Shown piece by piece: positions 1-6,354 of a DNA stretch of 12,439 nucleotides; positions within the stretch are counted from its first letter, which is position 1; each line of letters opens with the position of its first letter. This stretch comes from Micrococcales bacterium (GTDB lineage Bacteria > Actinomycetota > Actinomycetes > S36-B12 > UBA10799): positions 1 to 12,439 of the forward strand of contig JAHEXM010000019.1 of assembly GCA_023252115.1 (NCBI GenBank). The letters run 5' to 3'. The notes under the pieces are model-generated. The model made no database searches. It worked only from the letters and a program-made list of their open reading frames with translations, and was not told the DNA's origin. The position numbers and the translations under genes were made by a program.

Positions 1-2
1 AG

Positions 3-80
3 TCTTTCAAAGGCCCCGAGCACCTAGCCGAGATTCAAACGGAAGCTCGCGAGGTCGTGTCAGACGCTTTCAAGAGCTAG
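3..80 (+). CDS. 3' end of an unidentified protein-coding gene (partial)
   Basis: Reading frame 3 is open from the window edge to a TAG at 78-80 and gives 25 residues ending in EVVSDAFKS. The peptide is rich in E, A and K, like the amphipathic C-terminal helix of a soluble protein. The alternative frames look less protein-like: one stops at once, the other gives an Arg/Ser-rich string. The family cannot be recognised from so little. Its stop codon directly abuts the stop codon of the convergent membrane-protein gene. The fragment is too short to exclude a chance open frame. Confidence 0.5.
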   Translation, partial: SFKGPEHLAEIQTEAREVVSDAFKS

Positions 81-554
81 TTACCTTTCGCGGCCGAAGA
101 ACACCTTGGTACGCAATCCGGAATAGAGCAATATCAAAACGACTACGGCCACAACCAGTTCGATCGCGGCATCGTTTAAGGCGACGCCACTGACGGACAC
201 GAACAGAATGCCGACGCATACCACGATTCGGACCACACACAACAAAGCGATAATTGCCCGCGCCATGCGCGAGCCTCGAAAGAGTCCAAACGAAACAACT
301 ACGACAACGACGCCTACGACAATCAAGACGATGCCTGCGACCAAAATCTGCGTCAGGCTCAAACCAAGTCGCGTTTGAAAGCTAGTGCTGGCATGCGCAA
401 CGACCAGTGCGATTCCGACAATCACTTCTAGTAGACCGATGATGAAAGTGATCACCGCGACGAGAGTGACGTTCCACGGGCGGGGAGCCCGTTTCGGAGA
501 ATCGACAACGGCAACGGTCTCTGGCGATGTCATATGTTGATTCTGACGGTCCAT
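81..554 (-). CDS. Small four-helix integral membrane protein of unknown function
   Basis: This 157-residue protein has a polar N-terminal tail (about residues 1-28, with a KRAPRPW basic patch). Four very hydrophobic segments follow at about 29-55, 67-93, 97-123 and 128-147, and a short basic tail ends in FFGRER. The helices are dominated by V, I and L. No catalytic or ligand-binding motif is visible, so I do not assign a family. The ATG at 552-554 is chosen as start. The GAGG just upstream is very close (2 bases), so translation may be weak. A second in-frame ATG at residue 8 has no better ribosome site. The gene lies downstream of argA but is separated from it by the hairpin at 615-677, so it is probably a separate unit. 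Codons and hydrophobic pattern support a real gene; function is unknown. Confidence 0.75.
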   Translation of the reverse strand: MDRQNQHMTSPETVAVVDSPKRAPRPWNVTLVAVITFIIGLLEVIVGIALVVAHASTSFQTRLGLSLTQILVAGIVLIVVGVVVVVVSFGLFRGSRMARAIIALLCVVRIVVCVGILFVSVSGVALNDAAIELVVAVVVLILLYSGLRTKVFFGRER

Positions 555-614
555 TGCCTCGTTTGCTCGATTTGATCACTCGCAACGGCTAGCAACCCCC
601 GTTTCACACTTCTT

Positions 615-677
615 CGCAAACGCGGACGAAATGACCCTTTCCAAGCTGTTTTTAGGGACATTTCGTCCGCGTTTGCG
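615..677. repeat. Near-perfect 24-bp inverted repeat (hairpin), possible terminator or palindromic repeat element
   Basis: The arm at 615-638 (beginning CGCAAACGCGGACGAAATG) is the reverse complement of the arm at 654-677, with one mismatch in 24 positions (base 634). The loop is 15 bases (639-653) and includes TTTTT at 649-653. The element begins 15 bases past the argA stop, where a transcription terminator would sit. Neither strand has a run of T after the stem, so it is not a classical intrinsic terminator. U-less hairpin terminators are proposed in actinomycetes. The long stem also resembles a dispersed palindromic repeat. I saw no second copy in this window. Confidence 0.8.
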
Positions 678-692
678 GGATGGGTGAGTCTG

Positions 693-1193
693 TTACAAGA
701 CAAGCAACATTCGGGTATTGCCGAGTGTGTTCGGCTTTACGCGTTCCAGATCGAGGAACTCAGCTACACCCTCGTCATATGAGCGAAGTAACTGTTCAAA
801 CACTTCATGAGTAACAGGTGTGCCATCGATCTCTTCGAATCCAAACCTAGAAAAGAAGTCCGTCTGGAAAGTCAGAACAAAGACGCGCTTAATACCAATT
901 GCCCGAGCTTTCTCGAGCAGGTGTTCAAGAAGCGCTGCGCCGACTCCACTACGCGCATGTTCGGGATGAACACCCAGTGTCCGGACTTCGCCGAGATCTT
1001 CCCAAATCACATGCAACGCGCCGCATCCAACTACTTCGCCGTCGCGTTCCGCAATGACGAACTCCGGGACATCCTCGTACAGCGCGACAGTTTCCTTGCT
1101 CAACAAGATGCGATCACTTGAATAAGTATCGATGAGTTGGCGAATCGATCGCACGTCGCTTGTTCGCGCCGGCCGAATGCTTACTTCAGACAT
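693..1193 (-). CDS. argA: Amino-acid N-acetyltransferase (GNAT-type N-acetylglutamate synthase, actinobacterial ArgA)
   Basis: It transfers acetyl from acetyl-CoA to glutamate, the first step of arginine synthesis, in the cytoplasm. The 166-residue protein is a single GNAT domain. The acetyl-CoA segment is at about residues 69-86 (EVRTLGVHPE then RSGVGA, the R/Q-x-x-G-x-G/A loop). From memory it closely resembles the short mycobacterial ArgA. Shared stretches include GCGALHV, RVFVLTF, FEEIDGTPVT-like, SYDEGVAEFLDL and the C-terminal VKP-LGN-RMLLVL. This form lacks the amino-acid-kinase domain of the E. coli enzyme, as expected for the actinobacterial type. Its ATG (1191-1193) overlaps the coaX stop by 8 bases (ATGTCTGA), so translation is probably coupled. 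It appears to be the last gene of the cofactor operon. The substrate is assigned by resemblance; a related amino-acid acetyltransferase cannot be excluded. Confidence 0.88.
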   Translation of the reverse strand: MSEVSIRPARTSDVRSIRQLIDTYSSDRILLSKETVALYEDVPEFVIAERDGEVVGCGALHVIWEDLGEVRTLGVHPEHARSGVGAALLEHLLEKARAIGIKRVFVLTFQTDFFSRFGFEEIDGTPVTHEVFEQLLRSYDEGVAEFLDLERVKPNTLGNTRMLLVL

Positions 1194-1944
1194 TCTTCTC
1201 GAACACCAATCGCAAACCGATAAGCGTCAGAGCAGGTTCATGTGTGGTGATTGTCCGAGACTCATTGATCACGACTTGTGACAGCCCGCCTGTCGCAATA
1301 ACCGCCGTCACAGATCCACCAAGTTCAGCAACAATTCGATCCACGACGCCGTCAACCTGACCTGCGAACCCGAATACTGTTCCTGATTGCAGCGCCTCGA
1401 CAGTGTTCTTACCGATAACAGACCGCGGGCGGACTAGCTCGACCATTCGCAACTGCGCTGCCCGTTGAGCAAGCGCTTCAACCGAAATTTCGATTCCGGC
1501 CGCCAGAGCGCCACCGATGAACTCGCCCTTTGCCGATACGACGTCGAAATTCGTCGACGTTCCAAAATCGACCACGATGCACGGACCGCCGTACAACGTG
1601 TACGCAGCCAGGGTATTAACGATGCGGTCAGTCCCGACTTCTTTTGGATTGTCGGTCAACACCGAAACGCCGGTCTTGATACCTGGCTCGACGATCACTG
1701 TGGGCAGGTCTGCGTGGTACTCCTCAAACATTGTTCGCATCTCGCGGAGTACGGCCGGGACTGTTGAACATAGAGCCACACCGGTAATTGGCGGATCTTC
1801 GGAAAGAAGTCCACGCAGTGACAATGCAATCTCGTCCGACGTTGCACGGGAGTCCGTCTTGGTTCGATATGAACGAACTAGCTTTTCGCCCTCAAACAGG
1901 CCAAGGACCGTGTTGGTGTTGCCAACGTCAATCGCGAGCAGCAT
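1186..1944 (-). CDS. coaX: Type III pantothenate kinase
   Basis: It phosphorylates pantothenate with ATP, the first committed step from pantothenate to CoA, in the cytoplasm. The 252-residue protein belongs to the ASKHA fold. The N-terminal phosphate loop is IDVGNTNTV (residues 5-13, Asp6). GTDR at 104-107 holds the expected catalytic Asp106, followed by VVDFGTSTNFD at about 122 and a glycine-rich FIGGALAAGI. Length is normal for CoaX. An upstream in-frame TTG at 1948-1950 could add two residues. The ATG at 1942-1944 is preferred because a perfect AGGAGG lies 8 bases before it but only 2 bases before the TTG. It follows nadC by 24 bases and overlaps argA by 8. Type III kinases are generally not feedback-inhibited by CoA. 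Any additional pantothenate kinase would lie outside this window. Confidence 0.95.
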   Translation of the reverse strand: MLLAIDVGNTNTVLGLFEGEKLVRSYRTKTDSRATSDEIALSLRGLLSEDPPITGVALCSTVPAVLREMRTMFEEYHADLPTVIVEPGIKTGVSVLTDNPKEVGTDRIVNTLAAYTLYGGPCIVVDFGTSTNFDVVSAKGEFIGGALAAGIEISVEALAQRAAQLRMVELVRPRSVIGKNTVEALQSGTVFGFAGQVDGVVDRIVAELGGSVTAVIATGGLSQVVINESRTITTHEPALTLIGLRLVFEKNV

Positions 1945-1952
1945 GTTCAAGT

Positions 1953-1958
1953 CCTCCT
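1953..1958 (-). promoter_or_regulatory. Strong Shine-Dalgarno site deciding the coaX start
   Basis: The minus strand reads AGGAGG, perfectly complementary to the 16S 3' end, 8 bases before the ATG at 1942-1944. It lies in the 24-base gap after nadC, so coaX has its own ribosome entry site, unlike nadC, which has no clear site of its own. Confidence 0.85.
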
Positions 1959-1968
1959 GATCCTTGCC

Positions 1969-2868
1969 CTAAGACGAGGCTGCCGTAAGGTCCGCGCCAA
2001 TATCGAGCACTGGTGCCGAATGGGTGAGTGCCCCAACGGCAACAAAGTCAACACCAGTTGCGGCTAGAGCCGGTGCATCGGCCAGGGATAGTCCACCCGA
2101 TGCCTCGAGTTCGGCGCGTCCTTTGGCAGCTTTGACGGCTTGGCGGGTCTCGTCAATGCTGAAATTGTCGAGCAATACCAGGTCGGCACCTGCGTCGAGG
2201 ACTTCGTCGAGCTGCTCTAGTGAATCAACTTCCACTTCGACTGGAATGCCCGGAAATTGCTGTCGCACTGCAGCGAAGGCCGCGGCGACACCACCTGCGG
2301 CAACCACATGGTTGTCCTTGATTAGGGCGGCATCTGACAACGACATCCGATGGTTCACCCCACCGCCACATCGCACGGCGTACTTTTCGAGGGATCGAAG
2401 TAGTGGTGTCGTTTTGCGAGTGTCGCGAACCCGAGTCTTGGATCCGTGCTGTTCTAACTCGGTAACCCATCGTCGGGTTTGCGTTGCAACACCAGACAAG
2501 TGACACAAGTAGTTCAGCGCTGTGCGCTCGGCGGTCAATAGGGAACGTGTTACACCTTGAGCTCTCAGTACCAGGTCACCGGCATCGACGGTGGAACCGT
2601 CATCAATCAGGATCTCGACACTGGTGTGTGGATCACACAATTCGAACGCGATTGCAGCGACCGCAGCACCACAGATAACACCACTTGCGTGAGCGACGAA
2701 ATCCAGAGTCGCAGTCGAGCTTTCGGGAACGGTTGCCGCCGACGTCACGTCGATCCCGCCTGCGAGATCCTCAGCCAACGTTGCACTCACCAAGATGCCG
2801 ACGCTATCGGGGTCCAATCCCGCACTGCGCAATTCAGCGCGACGCTGATCACTCACTACCGACGTCAC
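1969..2868 (-). CDS. nadC: Nicotinate-nucleotide pyrophosphorylase (quinolinate phosphoribosyltransferase)
   Basis: It converts quinolinate and PRPP to nicotinate mononucleotide, CO2 and pyrophosphate, the entry to NAD. The 299-residue protein has the full set of family motifs: EDL with DVTS near residues 33-43, ERTALN (114-119), DTRKTTPLLR (149-158), EKYAVRCGGGVNHR (161-174), KDNH (184-187), then VEVD, LLDN and EASGG of the barrel. All basic substrate-binding residues I can see are intact and the length is normal. Translation starts at GTG 2866-2868, which shares one base with the nadB stop (TAGTG). No clear Shine-Dalgarno precedes it, so it most likely depends on translational coupling to nadB. 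Confidence 0.96.
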   Translation of the reverse strand: MTSVVSDQRRAELRSAGLDPDSVGILVSATLAEDLAGGIDVTSAATVPESSTATLDFVAHASGVICGAAVAAIAFELCDPHTSVEILIDDGSTVDAGDLVLRAQGVTRSLLTAERTALNYLCHLSGVATQTRRWVTELEQHGSKTRVRDTRKTTPLLRSLEKYAVRCGGGVNHRMSLSDAALIKDNHVVAAGGVAAAFAAVRQQFPGIPVEVEVDSLEQLDEVLDAGADLVLLDNFSIDETRQAVKAAKGRAELEASGGLSLADAPALAATGVDFVAVGALTHSAPVLDIGADLTAASS

Positions 2869-4526
2869 TATGCGACACCGGACGTGATCGGATTCGGTAG
2901 CGGAACCGGCGCGCGGGTTATTTCAATGTCACCGGTCGGCAATCTGCGTGCGAGCAATCGAACCCGCCAATTTTCATCGTCGATGTCGGGATAGTCTTCG
3001 CGCCAATGTGACCCGCGAGTCTCCTCCCGTAGTGCCGCTCCTTCAGTAAGGACTCGGGCAACCATTGCAACGTTGGTGGTTTCCCACGCTTCGGTGCACG
3101 GAGTACCACCGCCAGTTTCCAAAATTCCGTCAAGGATGTCGGCTGTGTCCCGCATCGATTCCGCAGTGCGAAGTACGCCAACTCCGGCAGTCATAGCCTT
3201 CTGAATCTGTGATCGCGAACCAGGCGCAACCAATATTGCTTCGCCTGCCTCTTCGACCGGCGTGCGACGTTCGGGTAAACCAGCCGCCAGCGCGGAGCCG
3301 ATACGGTCAGCAAAAACCAGACCTTCGAGCAGGCTGTTACTTCCCAATCGGTTTGCGCCATGCACTCCAGTGCAAGCACATTCACCTGCGGCAAATAATC
3401 CTGCGACGCTCGTGCGCCCGTGCAAATCGGTGAGCAGCCCGCCGGAGCAGTAGTGCTGGGCTGGTGCGACTGGGATCAGTTCGGTCGTCGGTTCAATTCC
3501 ATGTGCGCGACAGGACTCCAGAATCGTGGGGAATCGCAGCTGCCATGCTGCTTCGTCGATGTGTCGGGCATCCAACCAGACATGTGGTCGACCAGTGTCA
3601 CGCATGCGATGCATGATCGCTTTTGCCACAACGTCTCGCGGTGCAAGCTCGGCCATCGGATGTACATCCACCAAGAACCGCTTGCCATCGTCATCAACGA
3701 TCGTTGCGCCCTCGCCCCGCAAAGCCTCGGACACCAAAGGCTGCTGGCCCTGCTGTGAAGGTCCAAGCCACAACACAGTCGGATGAAATTGAACAAACTC
3801 AAGATCGGCCACAATTGCCCCGGCTCGAAGGCCCAGTGCTACGCCGTCGCCAGTCGCGACTGACGGATTCGTCGATGACGAAAATGCCTGACCAATGCCG
3901 CCTGTCGCTAGCACGACCGCAGGTGCCAACGCTGCTCCCACTCCATCGCGCTGTCCTTCACCCATCACGTGCAGTGTCAAACCCTGACTGGCGCCCTTTT
4001 CATCTTTGATCAAGTCGAGCACAAGCGCATGCTCGATCAGCTCAATTCCCGGGTCACTTCGAACTGCGGTAACCAGTGCACGGGTGATCTCAACGCCGGT
4101 CGCATCTCCCCCGGCATGCGCAATTCGGTTGCGGTGATGCCCACCTTCACGGGTCAGGGCAATGTCGCCGCCGGCAGTTCGATCAAATTCGGCACCCCAG
4201 CTGATGAGGCGCCGCAAGGCCGCAGGTCCTTCGTAGGCGAGTGCCTGGACGGCGGTCGGATCGCACAGCCCAGCGCCAGCTTCCAAGGTGTCTCGTACAT
4301 GGTCGGCTGGGGAATCATCCTCCGACATCGCAGCTGCAATTCCACCTTGCGCCCAACGAGTCGAACTCTCATCGACGCGAGCTTTGGTCACCAGCAGAAC
4401 GCTGTGCCCGGCTCGGCGTGCGTGCATCGCCGTCGCCAAACCGGCAATTCCGGAACCGACAACAACAACGTCGGTGTTGATGATCCAACCGGGTGCGGTT
4501 GATTCCAGCCGAGCTGGCAGGCCCAT
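2868..4526 (-). CDS. nadB: L-aspartate oxidase
   Basis: This FAD enzyme oxidises L-aspartate to iminoaspartate, the first step of de novo NAD synthesis. The product is used by quinolinate synthase (NadA), which is not in this window. The 552-residue protein starts with a Rossmann FAD site, VVGSGIAG (22-29). The flavin segment SSTRWAQGGIAAA (54-66), TREGGH with Glu127, FHPT with His248 and SEALRGEG (266-273) follow. A C-terminal FAD stretch GLFAAGECACTGVHGANRLG precedes the helical domain. The catalytic Glu and His and the substrate arginine region appear intact. SEALRGEGA and NRLGSNSLLEG fit NadB as well as the related succinate dehydrogenase/fumarate reductase flavoproteins. The nadC neighbour and the NadB-like SSTRWAQGG segment decide for NadB. 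Its ATG (4524-4526) overlaps the panC stop by one base (TAATG). Confidence 0.95.
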   Translation of the reverse strand: MGLPARLESTAPGWIINTDVVVVGSGIAGLATAMHARRAGHSVLLVTKARVDESSTRWAQGGIAAAMSEDDSPADHVRDTLEAGAGLCDPTAVQALAYEGPAALRRLISWGAEFDRTAGGDIALTREGGHHRNRIAHAGGDATGVEITRALVTAVRSDPGIELIEHALVLDLIKDEKGASQGLTLHVMGEGQRDGVGAALAPAVVLATGGIGQAFSSSTNPSVATGDGVALGLRAGAIVADLEFVQFHPTVLWLGPSQQGQQPLVSEALRGEGATIVDDDGKRFLVDVHPMAELAPRDVVAKAIMHRMRDTGRPHVWLDARHIDEAAWQLRFPTILESCRAHGIEPTTELIPVAPAQHYCSGGLLTDLHGRTSVAGLFAAGECACTGVHGANRLGSNSLLEGLVFADRIGSALAAGLPERRTPVEEAGEAILVAPGSRSQIQKAMTAGVGVLRTAESMRDTADILDGILETGGGTPCTEAWETTNVAMVARVLTEGAALREETRGSHWREDYPDIDDENWRVRLLARRLPTGDIEITRAPVPLPNPITSGVA

Positions 4527-5398
4527 TACGAATCCCGTCCGACGATGTCAATGCGTGCATTGTCCAACAGCCGCGTTCCACCGACGATGGCAGTCACAAT
4601 CAAACGTCCTTCACCGGACTTCGGCGCTGGGCCCATTTGAGTGTTAGTCACGACGGCATACACCGGGGAAACTCCGGCAGATGCATCAAGCACGCCAAGT
4701 GCGGCTGCTTCGATCTCTTTGGCGTCAGCGCCATTTTTGGCTGCAAGCTGGCTGGCCGCAATCGATTGGGGGATGGCAAGCGCAGCTGCCCGGGCATCCG
4801 CGTTTAGGTATTCGTTGCGACTTGAAAGCGCGAGCCCGTCAGCTGAACGTACAGTCGCCCCGCCTAGCACTTCGACATCGAAATCTAAGTCAGCCACCAT
4901 GCGGCGCACGAGTGTCAGTTGCTGATAGTCCTTCTCGCCAAACACTGCAACATTCGGATTAGTCAATTGCAACAACTTGGCAACGACTGTCAGGACCCCG
5001 CCAAAATGCACAGGCCGATCGGCTCCTTCGAATCGCCGACCAAGCTCCCCCGGGTCAACGGTGATCAACGGATCGCCATCGGGGTACATGACCTCACGGG
5101 TCGGGGTAAAGACCAAGTCCACCGAGCGCTCGGCGCACATAGACAGGTCGGAGTCCAGCGTTCGCGGATAGTTTGCGAGGTCTTCATTGGCCCCAAACTG
5201 CAAAGGATTGACGAAAATGGTGACGGTCACGTGCCCTTGTCGTCCAACCGCATTGCGGGCCAGTGTCATCAATTCGGCGTGGCCCGCGTGAAGCCCGCCC
5301 ATTGTCATGACAACTGCTCGCGCACGGTCGCCAGTCAGCAGGTATGCCTCACTCAACTCACTTCGAGTGGTTGCAACCGTCATGTGTGGTTCAGCCAT
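4526..5398 (-). CDS. panC: Pantothenate synthetase (pantoate-beta-alanine ligase)
   Basis: It joins pantoate and beta-alanine using ATP to make pantothenate, which CoaX then phosphorylates. With the start chosen here it has 290 residues. Motifs: TMGGLHAGH (32-40, with His37 and His40 of the HxGH nucleotide motif), IFVNPLQFG, NYPRT, FGEKDYQQL and RSADGLALSSRNEYL. The upstream frame stays open to a TTG at 5438-5440, adding 14 residues, but that extension lies inside the DUF2520 gene. The ATG at 5396-5398 gives an 8-base overlap with the DUF2520 stop (ATGGCTGA) and has GGTGG 8 bases upstream. The Pro usual before TMG is Met31 here. No panD or panB is adjacent. Confidence 0.95.
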   Translation of the reverse strand: MAEPHMTVATTRSELSEAYLLTGDRARAVVMTMGGLHAGHAELMTLARNAVGRQGHVTVTIFVNPLQFGANEDLANYPRTLDSDLSMCAERSVDLVFTPTREVMYPDGDPLITVDPGELGRRFEGADRPVHFGGVLTVVAKLLQLTNPNVAVFGEKDYQQLTLVRRMVADLDFDVEVLGGATVRSADGLALSSRNEYLNADARAAALAIPQSIAASQLAAKNGADAKEIEAAALGVLDASAGVSPVYAVVTNTQMGPAPKSGEGRLIVTAIVGGTRLLDNARIDIVGRDS

Positions 5399-6314
5399 CG
5401 TGTGCGCCACCGGTTCCGGGTGCGCCAGGATCCATGGCAAGTACTTCCAGCAATGCTTCGGCTGCCTGCGGTTTCAAAATGCCAGCAGCGAGTGCACGAT
5501 CTGCAGTCAGACGCGCCATCGCCACGTATGCGCGACGAGCCTCCGGTGAAATCTCCTCAATCGCGTCGATGTGTGCCGCAAGTGAGCCGGCATCACCCCG
5601 TGCCACTGGACCGGTAAGCGCGGCATCGCCTTGCCGCAGGGCATTGTCGAGCGCGGCCGAGAGCAACGGTGCCAACATCCGCGTTGGATTTTCAACGCCT
5701 GCGGCGTGCAGCAAATCGACCGACTGGTTCACCAGGGTCACCAAGTGATTTGCGCCGTTGGCCATGGCGGCGTGATACAGCGCCCGCCGCTCCTCGGGAA
5801 CCCACACTGGATCGCCGGTCATTTCGACGACTAGCGCCTCGGCGATAGCTCGAATCGCTTCGGGCGATGTCACGCCGAAAGGGGTATCGACCAAGCGATC
5901 CAAGTCCAGGCTCGTTCCGGTGAAAGTCATCGCTGGGTGTAGCGCCAGCGGAAGCGCGCCCTTATCAGTCGCTGGTTGCAGAACACCAATTCCATATCGA
6001 CCACTTGCGTGTGCAAAGAATTGGCCGGACTTCACCGCACCAGTTGAGGCCAACCCTGCGACAAGGTCAGGCAGCGCATCGTCTGGAACCGTGAGCAAAA
6101 CAAGCTCGGCAGCAGCCACGACTTCAGGCGGCGTCATCAACGGAACATTGGGTAACAGTGCTTCGGCCCGAAGTCGACTGACGTCACTGACCGCTGATGC
6201 CGCGACGATTGGATATCCAGCGCGGCGCAATGCAGCACCAAGAACACTGCCGGCTCGGCCCACACCAACGATGCCAACTTTAAGCAACGGCGGTTGGTCG
6301 TTCTGGTCGGTCAC
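5391..6314 (-). CDS. Rossmann-like / DUF2520 dehydrogenase-like protein
   Basis: The 307-residue protein opens with a dinucleotide-binding beta-alpha-beta unit, VGIVGVGRAGSVLGAALRRAG (about 13-33, GxGxxG at 17-22), followed by VLLTVPDDALPDLV, as in NAD(P)-dependent imine and keto-acid reductases. HASGRYGIGVLQP and LHPAMTFTG resemble the middle of DUF2520 proteins. The C-terminal half is helical and Ala/Leu-rich. This family regularly sits directly before panC in actinomycetes, and here the two overlap by 8 bases. That placement suggests a role in pantoate supply, for instance a ketopantoate reductase, but this is inference: no substrate residues can be assigned. Start is GTG 6312-6314, with only a weak AGG upstream. 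It begins 40 bases after the nuoD-like gene. Confidence 0.88.
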   Translation of the reverse strand: MTDQNDQPPLLKVGIVGVGRAGSVLGAALRRAGYPIVAASAVSDVSRLRAEALLPNVPLMTPPEVVAAAELVLLTVPDDALPDLVAGLASTGAVKSGQFFAHASGRYGIGVLQPATDKGALPLALHPAMTFTGTSLDLDRLVDTPFGVTSPEAIRAIAEALVVEMTGDPVWVPEERRALYHAAMANGANHLVTLVNQSVDLLHAAGVENPTRMLAPLLSAALDNALRQGDAALTGPVARGDAGSLAAHIDAIEEISPEARRAYVAMARLTADRALAAGILKPQAAEALLEVLAMDPGAPGTGGAHDG

Positions 6315-6354
6315 ACCTAGAGCCTAGTAAGCAGCGAGGTCGCACACCGATCGG

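Noticed and set aside
555..614. Promoter for the membrane-protein gene between the hairpin and its start
   Set aside because: No -10/-35 pair with sensible spacing could be identified; only a short direct repeat of GTTGC is visible.
2024..2503. Long plus-strand open frame opposite nadC
   Set aside because: Ser/Ala/Thr/Arg-rich shadow of a gene with complete NadC motifs; typical antisense open frame in GC-rich DNA.
3969..4502. Long plus-strand open frames opposite nadB, including 3969-4502
   Set aside because: No family resemblance and no ribosome site noted; nadB motifs are intact on the other strand.
5399..5440. Longer panC start at TTG 5438-5440
   Set aside because: It would lie within the DUF2520 coding region, while ATG 5396-5398 has a ribosome site at 8 bases and the ATGGCTGA overlap.
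4919..5617. 232-codon plus-strand open frame opposite panC and DUF2520
   Set aside because: It spans the junction of two well-supported minus-strand genes and its translation lacks any domain-like pattern.
6315..6354. Repeated CCTAG in the 40-base gap before the DUF2520 gene, considered as an operator
   Set aside because: Two 5-base copies are too short to be meaningful.
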